Shown here: positions 1 through 6,113 of the stretch, one piece after another
How positions within the stretch are numbered: position 1 is the first letter of the stretch
How the letters are laid out: every line of letters starts with the position of its first letter
Source of the DNA: Bifidobacterium breve
Lineage (GTDB): Bacteria > Actinomycetota > Actinomycetes > S36-B12 > UBA5976
Length of the DNA: 6,734 nt
Direction of reading: 5' to 3'
Assembly (NCBI GenBank): GCA_945861165.1
Contig: CAMATO010000059.1
Location: forward strand, 1-6,734
The notes under the pieces: generated by a model
What the model was told of the DNA's origin: nothing
The model's database searches: none
Seen by the model: the letters and a program-made list of their open reading frames with translations, nothing else
Position numbers and translations under genes: made by a program

Positions 1-1049
1 GTGTTTTGCATAACTATTCCCATTAGCGAAGGTGAAACACTTGCCCCGGCGATAGCGGCAAACATCATGAAACCTGAAGTGCGCGGATCCCCCGGATTAA
101 TTCTTACCGCCCAAACCATTGCGGTAGGAAAAACTGGTCCACACACAAAACCCATCAAAGTAAACCCGAGTAAAGCAAAATTTGCGCTCCCAATAAAAAG
201 TAAACTTAAAATGATCAGAACAGAAGAAGTCAAAACTATTTGACTTGGTGAGAATTTTTTTGCTAAAGGCAAAACTACTATTCTTCCCGCAGCTAATGCT
301 AAGAAAAATAAAGCTAATGCAGTTGCCCCCATTTGAGCGGAATAGCCTTTGTCAATTATGTAAGTAGGAATCCACCCTGATGCTCCTACTTCTACTCCGA
401 CATAAAAAGCAATTCCTAAAAGCAGCATCGCAAAAACAAACCGATGACCTTCAGGCTTAGCTGTGGTGTGATCTCTTTTCAAAGAACCAGAAGTATTGGA
501 AATAAACAAATATCCCACCACCATAAAAACAGCGGCCCAGGTAATAAGTAATTGTGTGAAAAAATCTGGAACAGCACCAGCAATAAGAATTGGTCCAATG
601 ACCGCACCAATTGCAAAACCTGCATTTAAAATGTTGACTAATCTAACCGCTTTTTCGCTACCCCCGCGCGACAAAAATTGACTAATGGTGGCATCACATG
701 CCCCAAACCCAATACCAACAATTGCTACACCCATTAAAGTTATGTTCCAAGTTGGTGCTAATCCAATTAATATGGCGCCTAATCCCATAAGTGGTGCACC
801 TAATCCGCCCACATAAGCAGCTTTTAATTTGGAAACAGTAAGCGTGCCAATCACCACACCGAGTAATGCAGTTATCCCATGGGCAAAGAAAATTATTCCG
901 CTTTGAGCAAGATTTAAAGAAAATTTATCTCTGAAATAAGGAACCATCACACCATAGGAAGAGGTAAATCCACCCATCACCGCAAATATGGAAATACCTG
1001 AATAAACAGATAACTTATTTAATTTAAGTGGAGAAGCAATTGAAGTCAT
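1..1049 (-). CDS. MFS permease, FucP-like sugar transporter type (3' end cut by window edge)
   Basis: I translated this frame directly. It opens with ATG at 1049 and stays open for 349 codons to the window edge, so the C-terminus is missing. The product is a very hydrophobic integral membrane protein with about eleven apparent membrane segments. They are split by a charged cytoplasmic loop near residues 188-202 (GSLKRDHTTAKPEGH), the usual 6+6 MFS plan. Family-like motifs are LNAGFAIGAVIGP (residues 141-153), YVGVEVGASGWIPTY (216-230) and GFVCGPVFPTAMVW (300-313). The second resembles the conserved stretch of FucP/MFSD4-like sugar permeases. A Shine-Dalgarno-like TGGAG sits close upstream (spacing 3). 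The gene begins 30 nt after the isomerase-like gene, so co-transcription is likely and a sugar or sugar-derivative substrate is plausible. The substrate itself cannot be read from the sequence. Family call strong; substrate inferred. Confidence 0.88.
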   Translation of the reverse strand, partial: MTSIASPLKLNKLSVYSGISIFAVMGGFTSSYGVMVPYFRDKFSLNLAQSGIIFFAHGITALLGVVIGTLTVSKLKAAYVGGLGAPLMGLGAILIGLAPTWNITLMGVAIVGIGFGACDATISQFLSRGGSEKAVRLVNILNAGFAIGAVIGPILIAGAVPDFFTQLLITWAAVFMVVGYLFISNTSGSLKRDHTTAKPEGHRFVFAMLLLGIAFYVGVEVGASGWIPTYIIDKGYSAQMGATALALFFLALAAGRIVVLPLAKKFSPSQIVLTSSVLIILSLLFIGSANFALLGFTLMGFVCGPVFPTAMVWAVRINPGDPRTSGFMMFAAIAGASVSPSLMGIVMQN

Positions 1050-1079
1050 TAACTCCAACTTAGCAAAGCAGTTATTTAA

Positions 1080-2120
1080 TTACAGCGATGACATAGGTGC
1101 ATCAGGTGCTGGAGGTCTGGATAACAACACTTCTATTTGACCAGAAACTGACCACGCTCCAGCTGAATTAGGAATGATAAATGCATCCCCTTTACTAATT
1201 TCAAAATTACCTTGTTTTTCAGTTTGAATTAAGCCTTTACCCAGAATTGCTAAAAGAATAGAAAATCCTGGTGCAAATTCAAGTGATGCTCCTCTTGGTT
1301 TTAACACATGAGATCTAAAATATGGTTCAGCTTGGACTGGCAACATTGATGCCATCAAAGAGGAATCTTGTTGCGTCGAAACAACCAGTTTTTCTACTTC
1401 GCCTTTTGATAATGCATCTAATTGCAAGGCTTGTAAAGCTAAATCAAAACCTAGATTTAAATGACCATCAATCTTGCCATCAACAGCAAATCCTTCCCAT
1501 TCCAAAAGAATAGAGAAATCGGTAGGTTCTTGGAGTTCTAAAATAAATATTCCTTCCATAATCGCGTGAGGTATTCCAGCGGGAACAAATATTCCTTCAC
1601 CGGCTTTAACAGTTCTTTTATTTAGAGAATCAATTAATCCAGTGGTGTCTTCTGCTGCCACCATTTTTTTCACAACATCAAGTGACATCTTTGATTCAAA
1701 ACCCATCCCCACCCAAGCATCTTGAGGGGCTTCCAACACAATCCAAGCTTCAGTTTTTCCATGTGGCACACCTAAATGTTGTTTGGCAAAATTTCTGCTG
1801 GGATGAAAATGAACTGGCAATCTTTGTGCCGGGTCAAGTAGTTTTACTAACAGCTCAACACTTGCCCCATATCTATTTACGTGGGCGTTACCTAACCAAG
1901 ATTCAGGATTTGTTAACACACTTTCTTTTAATGTGGTGCCGTCTTCCAAAATAGTTAAACCTTGGGTTGTCGAACCAAATCTGGTGGTGGTGGAACCCAG
2001 CCATTCCTCAGGACGCATCGGACCACCTGGCCCATTTCTTAGTTTGCCGATCTTTTGACCACCTTTATAGAAATGGTCAAATTGATTGGCAGCTAATTTA
2101 ATTGGTTGAGCGACTAACAA
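1080..2120 (-). CDS. Class I mannose-6-phosphate isomerase-like cupin protein
   Basis: This 346-residue cytoplasmic protein (no signal peptide) matches the type I phosphomannose isomerase family, zinc enzymes that interconvert mannose 6-phosphate and fructose 6-phosphate. The cupin metal site is visible as PVHFHP (H104, H106), HGKTEAW (E124) and VPAGIPHAI (H185). The N-terminal part (FYKGGQKIGKLR, then RPEEWLGSTTTRFG near residues 37-49) resembles a divergent subgroup rather than the E. coli enzyme. A second cupin-like half covers roughly residues 265-336. The start is TTG at 2120: no in-frame ATG precedes it, and GGGAG lies 10 nt upstream. It begins 18 nt after the SpoIID-type gene and is followed 30 nt later by a sugar-type MFS permease, which supports a sugar-entry role. 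His replaces the first-ligand Gln of classical enzymes, so a related aldose-ketose isomerase substrate is possible. Confidence 0.88.
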   Translation of the reverse strand: MLVAQPIKLAANQFDHFYKGGQKIGKLRNGPGGPMRPEEWLGSTTTRFGSTTQGLTILEDGTTLKESVLTNPESWLGNAHVNRYGASVELLVKLLDPAQRLPVHFHPSRNFAKQHLGVPHGKTEAWIVLEAPQDAWVGMGFESKMSLDVVKKMVAAEDTTGLIDSLNKRTVKAGEGIFVPAGIPHAIMEGIFILELQEPTDFSILLEWEGFAVDGKIDGHLNLGFDLALQALQLDALSKGEVEKLVVSTQQDSSLMASMLPVQAEPYFRSHVLKPRGASLEFAPGFSILLAILGKGLIQTEKQGNFEISKGDAFIIPNSAGAWSVSGQIEVLLSRPPAPDAPMSSL

Positions 2121-2130
2121 TTGAAAATAT

Positions 2131-2135
2131 CTCCC
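2131..2135 (-). promoter_or_regulatory. Ribosome binding site fixing the TTG start of the isomerase gene
   Basis: GGGAG reads on the minus strand here, in the 18-nt gap after the SpoIID-type gene, with a 10-nt spacer to TTG at 2120. No ATG or GTG lies in frame between the upstream stop and this TTG, so it decides the start. Confidence 0.55.
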
Positions 2136-2138
2136 TGT

Positions 2139-4025
2139 TTACTTCTTACTCTTGTTATAAGCATCTATTATTTTTTGCTTTTCTTCAATAAGTTTCTTTA
2201 GTTTATCTTCCGCTATTTGAGCATCCTTGAGAGCTGATTTTGCATTACTCAAAGCAGCATTTGCTTCTTTGAGTAGGACTTCTAGCTCCCCTTTTCTACT
2301 AGTGGCTTCTGTTTTTTGAATTTCTAGTAGTTTAATTAGTTCAATTGAATTATCCATAATTCGATCTTGAGATTGCGCAAACATAGTTAAATTGACTAAA
2401 TTCTCAGTGAATTCAGTAGGGGAAGCTGAGTTTAGTAAAACTGACAAGGTATCAAGGGATCCTTGCATATAAAGAATTCTTATGGAATCTGTTACCTGGG
2501 CTTGGGCATTCCTGGCTTCAGCTTCTCTTAATTCAATATCTTTAATAAGTGCTGCTAATTCTTTTTGGGCTTTCTCAATTTCGGTTTTAATGTTTAAATA
2601 TTTTTTTCTTGATTCTGAAGCTTGTGCTGCTGCCTGATCAGCTTTTTCACTAGCCGCTTTATATTGCGGTGTTAAAGCTGCAATGTCAGCTGCTGCTTGT
2701 TGAGCACGATAAGCAAATTCATCAAATCCACTCTGAGTTGGAATTCCCCCCAAAGTGTCAGCTAAAGCAATATCAACAGCCCCAATTACATATGTTGATT
2801 TCAATTTCATTCGGGCTTGAAAAGTTCTACCCGATAAAGTTACCGAACCACCATTAGCATCTTTGGCAATTAAAGTTTTTGCAGCCCCACTGGAATATCT
2901 TTCCACCACTTCAATTGATTGCACGTTTGATAAACCAAGAGCTGTCGCCATGCTGTTTTGTGACATGCGAACCCCCCAACGTGCGTTGGGGTTACGAGCA
3001 TTTATTGACCAGTTGTCATCAACAGATTGACTCCACGAAACATTTCCACCCCAAGCATCCATTGTGCTCATAGTTCTGCCACCCGTTGAAGATGCAAAAT
3101 AGGCGGTGACTGCTTTGCCCCCATAAGTTAAAACTGCTGGTTGATTAGAACTAGTGACTGCCGAATTAACTGCATCTCGCCAAGCATCACTTTCTTTGCT
3201 GTAACCAACATAAACTTGATCGGTTGCATTGTTATAAATATGGCAACCACAATTTCCTCTTAACCCGCTATTTAATTTTCCTAAGCCATAAGAACGAGAC
3301 GCTACAACTTGAGCAACTAACGCCGCCTTGTTCCACGTGGAACTCATTTCCCCAATTCCCAGCAAATATTCATCAGCCAAGCGCATTGAAATAGAGGTGT
3401 AAAGATCTGGTCGACCATCGTTATCTCCACCATAAACAACATTCAAAATTCCATATTTATATCTGTGACCTGGGGTTGCTAAAGAGGAACCAGCATTAGT
3501 ATCTGGTGATCCACTGTTGGTATTTATTAATCCTGATCCAGTGCTAATTCGAAACGAAACTTTTTTACCCGAACCTCGAGCTTCTGCTCTGCCATCGGCT
3601 CCACCACTTGAAACAATCGCATTTGAGTTTGATTCAACGCGTATAACTGTGCCACTTCCTAGGGTGGCAACAGCGTTTCCATCTATAGAAACTTCCAGTT
3701 GCGCATCCTCAGATAATTTGTCCAAGCGAACAAATACGGCAGTTTTATCTTGACTAAGCCCAACAGTTATTTGTTTATCACTGGGTGATTCAGTTAAATT
3801 TGTACCCGGATAATAATGAGCCAAAATATCTTGCCAACTTTTTCCATCCAAGGCTTGACCTAAAGCACCATATTGACTTAAGCCCACCCCGTGACCCCAA
3901 CCAGAACCAACAATGATCCATTCATTGGGAACACCTTGGGCTGGATTAATTAAAATACTAGTTGGGAAAAAAGATAAAACAATACTGCTGATAATTAATT
4001 TGCGCATGTGAATAGTGAATTTCAA
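2139..4025 (-). CDS. Secreted SpoIID/LytB-family glycan-strand enzyme with C-terminal coiled coil
   Basis: This 628-residue exported protein has a signal peptide (about residues 7-31, hydrophobic LIISSIVLSFF then PAQG). SpoIID-family members are lytic transglycosylases that cleave peptidoglycan glycan strands, preferring strands without stem peptides. Family motifs are present: GSGWGHGVGLSQYGALGQA (40-58) with ILAHYYPGT (67-75); LADEYLLGIGEMSSTW (216-231), where E226 matches the catalytic Glu; AQVVASRSYGLG (238-249); CGCHIYNNATDQVYVGYS (259-276); and AYFASSTGGRT (308-318) with WGG (325-327). The GHGVG block lies before the catalytic block, opposite to Bacillus SpoIID. Residues 436-628 are a long coiled coil interrupted by a lobe (RILYMQGSLDTLSVLL, 516-531) that recalls PcsB/CwlO-type hydrolases. 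The start chosen is TTG at 4025 because AAAAGGG stands 5 nt upstream; ATG at 4007 is the alternative and has no Shine-Dalgarno sequence. It follows the muramidase gene by 14 nt, so the two are probably translated from one message. Confidence 0.9.
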   Translation of the reverse strand: MKFTIHMRKLIISSIVLSFFPTSILINPAQGVPNEWIIVGSGWGHGVGLSQYGALGQALDGKSWQDILAHYYPGTNLTESPSDKQITVGLSQDKTAVFVRLDKLSEDAQLEVSIDGNAVATLGSGTVIRVESNSNAIVSSGGADGRAEARGSGKKVSFRISTGSGLINTNSGSPDTNAGSSLATPGHRYKYGILNVVYGGDNDGRPDLYTSISMRLADEYLLGIGEMSSTWNKAALVAQVVASRSYGLGKLNSGLRGNCGCHIYNNATDQVYVGYSKESDAWRDAVNSAVTSSNQPAVLTYGGKAVTAYFASSTGGRTMSTMDAWGGNVSWSQSVDDNWSINARNPNARWGVRMSQNSMATALGLSNVQSIEVVERYSSGAAKTLIAKDANGGSVTLSGRTFQARMKLKSTYVIGAVDIALADTLGGIPTQSGFDEFAYRAQQAAADIAALTPQYKAASEKADQAAAQASESRKKYLNIKTEIEKAQKELAALIKDIELREAEARNAQAQVTDSIRILYMQGSLDTLSVLLNSASPTEFTENLVNLTMFAQSQDRIMDNSIELIKLLEIQKTEATSRKGELEVLLKEANAALSNAKSALKDAQIAEDKLKKLIEEKQKIIDAYNKSKK

Positions 4026-4030
4026 TGGCG

Positions 4031-4037
4031 CCCTTTT
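4031..4037 (-). promoter_or_regulatory. Ribosome binding site favouring the TTG start of the SpoIID-type gene
   Basis: AAAAGGG on the minus strand lies just after the muramidase stop codon and 5 nt before TTG at 4025. The in-frame ATG at 4007 has only TTCACTATTCAC in front of it. The sequence therefore favours TTG, which adds six residues to the signal-peptide n-region. Confidence 0.5.
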
Positions 4038-4039
4038 GG

Positions 4040-5500
4040 TTAAGGTGCTGCTGGGTAACCAGCAAGGGCAAGTAATTCTTCAGCAGATCCTGCAAAAACA
4101 TTTAAATCAATTCCTCGGGAAGAAACTCCAAATGTTTTACCTGGACCGCTTTGAGAGTATTGCCAAAAAGTCCAACGTAAGTTGCACCCTTCCCCTGTCC
4201 AAACAGTATTTAAACAGCCAACTTTTGTTGAGATGCCAGGATTAGAAACATCAAAATAGTTTGCTGCCCACAGCGGATAGTTAGCTAATGAAGGATCGCT
4301 ATTTAAATAATTTTTCAAAAAAGTGGGATTGGAATAAATAATTGGTGTTTTACCAGTTGCGTTAGCAACTTTGTCCATCCAGGTTTTAACAAATGTGACA
4401 GCTTCAGCATCAGTCGTGTTTCTTGGTACTCCAGCTTGTTCCATATCTAAAACAAGTGGCAGTGTGCCAGGAGCATAACCACCGTGAGCGTTCCATCTGG
4501 AAATCATTTGATCAGCTTGCGCATTAGCGGCAGCAACCACAGTATTCATATCATCAGTGTTTGGAATTTGTGCAAAATGATATTGGCCCACTAATAAGCC
4601 AGCAGCTTTCGCTGCCGGTATCCATTGATCTGCCAAAGGCACAGCACGTGCGTGGGCATTAGGTCCACCGTCAGAAGATTTTATGAAAACAAATCTGGCA
4701 CCGGCAGCATACATTTTTGCAAAATCAATATTTCCTTGATAACGAGCAACATCTGTTCCTAAAATTCTGCCGTTTGGACCTAGTCCTTCAATTCTGGGTA
4801 CAACTGCAACTTCCTGTTCACCACTTTTAGTAGCAACAGTCAAACCTGTAGTAGTAATAACACGATATTTATATCGGGCAGTTTTACGCGAAGCTTCGAT
4901 GGTGAAATTAAAGGTGCCGTCAGCAGCAGTTTTCGCTGATGCTTTTTTAACCCATTGTTTTTTCTTGGCATCATAAACTTGCAATTGCACCCCAACTTTA
5001 TTTGCTGGTGGGTTAAGTGTGCCCACAAAGCCAATTGGATTGGCTGGATTTACCGCAGCACTTTGTGCAGTCAAATTAACTTGTGCTTTTTTAAATACAA
5101 TTGTGAATGGATCACTTTTAGGTTTATCCCCTTTATCAACCACAATTCGGTAAGTTGCTTTACCACTTTTAAGCGGAGCAGTGACTGACATGTTCCAGGT
5201 TCCATCTGCTTTAGATTTTGTGGAACCAACAGTTGACCATTTTTCGCCCTTTTTAGTTTGGCGAAGAATACTTACCCCTTCGGCAATCGGATCAAGGTTT
5301 CCGTTTAATGAAAATTTGGCGCCCACTGAAGCTTCTGTTGGCACAGGATTAAGAAGTAAACCTGGTTGAGAATTGATGTTGGCGATTAAAGGATTTAGCA
5401 CTTCTTCTGCTTGAGCAGGACTTAATTGTCCAAAGCCTAAAAGTGAAGATATAAGTAGTATAAATATTCTTTTCAAAAACAATTTCCTAATGCTCCTCAT
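4040..5500 (-). CDS. Secreted GH25 muramidase (lysozyme) with two N-terminal Ig-like repeats
   Basis: This 486-residue exported protein should hydrolyse the MurNAc-GlcNAc bond of peptidoglycan outside the membrane. A signal peptide covers residues 1-31 (KRIFILLISSLLGFG, cleavage likely after SPAQA). Two related beta-sandwich repeats follow (about 45-137 and 141-233), sharing the pattern 'W, then KADGTWNMSV / AADGTFNFTI, then ATYRIVV / YKYRVIT'. The GH25 domain spans about 245-475: LGTDVARYQG (D250), FVFIKSSDG (270-278), GLLVGQYHFA (301-310), the catalytic pair in LVLDMEQAG (D352, E354), PIIYSN (386-391), FWQYSQSG (445-452) and GIDLNVF (463-469). All expected acidic residues are present, so the enzyme looks active. 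The N-terminal repeats may bind the wall or act as spacers (inference). The annotated ATG has no good Shine-Dalgarno sequence; TTG codons at 5482 or 5476 would give a more typical signal peptide and follow AGGAG/AGGA motifs. It is followed after 14 nt by the SpoIID-type gene. Confidence 0.92.
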   Translation of the reverse strand: MRSIRKLFLKRIFILLISSLLGFGQLSPAQAEEVLNPLIANINSQPGLLLNPVPTEASVGAKFSLNGNLDPIAEGVSILRQTKKGEKWSTVGSTKSKADGTWNMSVTAPLKSGKATYRIVVDKGDKPKSDPFTIVFKKAQVNLTAQSAAVNPANPIGFVGTLNPPANKVGVQLQVYDAKKKQWVKKASAKTAADGTFNFTIEASRKTARYKYRVITTTGLTVATKSGEQEVAVVPRIEGLGPNGRILGTDVARYQGNIDFAKMYAAGARFVFIKSSDGGPNAHARAVPLADQWIPAAKAAGLLVGQYHFAQIPNTDDMNTVVAAANAQADQMISRWNAHGGYAPGTLPLVLDMEQAGVPRNTTDAEAVTFVKTWMDKVANATGKTPIIYSNPTFLKNYLNSDPSLANYPLWAANYFDVSNPGISTKVGCLNTVWTGEGCNLRWTFWQYSQSGPGKTFGVSSRGIDLNVFAGSAEELLALAGYPAAP

Positions 5501-5505
5501 TTATA
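5500..5505 (-). promoter_or_regulatory. Possible -10 element of a promoter for the muramidase operon
   Basis: TATAAA reads on the minus strand, directly overlapping the first base of the annotated muramidase ATG. No convincing -35 hexamer is seen at 16-18 nt (the best is TGTTAC). If this is a real -10, transcription would start inside the annotated first codons and a downstream TTG would be the true start. It could equally be chance in AT-rich DNA. Confidence 0.22.
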
Positions 5506-5530
5506 TTTGTCTTATTTCAAAGTAACACGA

Positions 5531-5550
5531 GGTACGAGTGGGACTCGAAC
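5531..5550 (-). other. tRNA 3'-half-like fragment (T-loop plus acceptor arm), not an intact tRNA
   Basis: On the minus strand GTTCGAGTCCC (5550-5540) matches the tRNA T-loop pattern G-TTCRANN-C. It is followed by exactly the right spacing for a T-stem 3' side (CCCAC) and a 7-nt acceptor 3' side (TCGTACC). The 5' side of the T stem is CAAAG, which pairs with CCCAC at only one of five positions. No encoded CCA follows, and no anticodon arm is recognisable upstream. It therefore looks like a tRNA end remnant, such as an old attachment site, or a coincidence. Confidence 0.25.
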
Positions 5551-5561
5551 TTTGACACCCT

Positions 5562-5572
5562 AAATGGCATTT
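5562..5572. repeat. Short perfect palindrome upstream of the muramidase gene
   Basis: AAATG-G-CATTT is a perfect 5+1+5 inverted repeat in the 99-nt gap between the psiE-like and muramidase genes. Its position would suit an operator for the muramidase operon, but the length is short enough to arise by chance. Confidence 0.25.
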
Positions 5573-5580
5573 CTCAGTAC

Positions 5581-5608
5581 AAAAATGGGTACCAATTATT
5601 TAATTGGC
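5581..5608 (-). terminator. Weak hairpin plus T-run at the 3' end of the psiE-like gene
   Basis: On the minus strand CCAATT-AAAT-AATTGG forms a perfect 6-bp stem (5607-5592) extendable by a G-U pair. The stop codon of the psiE-like gene lies inside it, and a run of five T follows at 5585-5581. The stem is AT-rich and the T-run is 6 nt away, so termination would be inefficient. If it works, it separates the UPF0303-psiE unit from the muramidase operon. Confidence 0.3.
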
Positions 5609-6079
5609 AGTTCTGGAATGCGCCATCCTTGACATGTAAATTGCCAAAACTAATGCCACCACAATCCCGGCATTAACACCTAGTTCTAGCAAAGATCTAT
5701 TAAATGCTTCTGGATCTTTGTATGTACCTAAAGTTAATGAGGCACCCACAGTCAAAATGTGTCGTACTGCGGCAATAACACCGATTATTAAAAACTTATC
5801 TAATTGATACACACCATCTGTAAAGCGAGCTATAACAGTTCTGATAATTTCCAAAATAATTACAATAAATAAAATATCGTTAACTACCTGAATCATTCCG
5901 TTTGGGAAAAAAGGATTTGTAGTAAACAATCTATTTACAGTAAAAAATAAGGCACCGATAGCGACTAAAAACAAAATGATTCCTAAAATTCCGTGGAAAA
6001 CGTCCTCCAGGATATTTACAAATTTTTCTGGCAAAATTGAACTTTCTTGGGAATTATTTACTTTCGATTTAGAGGCCAT
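5600..6079 (-). CDS. PsiE-like integral membrane protein
   Basis: This 159-residue protein has four predicted membrane helices, at about residues 28-48, 62-83, 94-117 and 132-150. The stretch VNDILFIVIILEIIRTV (66-82), followed by YQLDKFLIIGVIAAVRHIL (91-109), fits the PsiE (phosphate-starvation-inducible E) family. That family has no established molecular activity; its name comes from the phosphate-starvation regulation of the E. coli gene. The length matches the family. A hydrophilic N-terminus of about 20 residues is rich in Ser, Asn and Lys. Start is ATG at 6079 with AGAAAG 5 nt upstream. It lies 34 nt after the UPF0303 gene and probably shares its transcript. No Pho-box could be recognised upstream, so phosphate control is not supported by the sequence. 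Confidence 0.82.
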   Translation of the reverse strand: MASKSKVNNSQESSILPEKFVNILEDVFHGILGIILFLVAIGALFFTVNRLFTTNPFFPNGMIQVVNDILFIVIILEIIRTVIARFTDGVYQLDKFLIIGVIAAVRHILTVGASLTLGTYKDPEAFNRSLLELGVNAGIVVALVLAIYMSRMAHSRTAN

Positions 6080-6113
6080 TTTTACTTTCTGCTAAAGGAT
6101 TATGTCCTTAATT

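Noticed and set aside
496..681. Short plus-strand open frames at 1-243 and 496-681
   Set aside because: Both are opposite the MFS permease frame, which is continuous from 1049 to 1 with membrane segments and family motifs. The plus-strand frames are shadows.
2139..2720. The coiled-coil part as a separate gene fused by sequencing error
   Set aside because: The frame is continuous from the SpoIID domain through the coiled coil, with no internal start preceded by a Shine-Dalgarno sequence, so a single fused protein is the simplest reading.
3517..3753. A 78-codon open frame on the plus strand
   Set aside because: It lies wholly inside the SpoIID-type gene on the opposite strand, has no Shine-Dalgarno sequence and no recognisable family. 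The minus-strand frame carries clear motifs.
2139..4025. Evidence that the organism forms endospores
   Set aside because: SpoIID-family proteins are widespread in non-sporulating bacteria, and no other sporulation gene is present here.
4840..5188. Open frames at 4840-5034 (minus) and 4955-5188 (plus)
   Set aside because: Both overlap the Ig-like repeats of the muramidase in other frames and lack start signals or family resemblance.
5519..5593. A functional tRNA gene on the minus strand
   Set aside because: Only the T-loop and acceptor-like 3' side fit. The T stem pairs at one of five positions, the acceptor 5' side (GGTACCC) mismatches, and no anticodon arm is present.
5600..6079. Phosphate-starvation control of the psiE-like gene
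   Set aside because: The family name suggests it, but no Pho-box-like direct repeat was seen upstream of either this gene or the UPF0303 gene.
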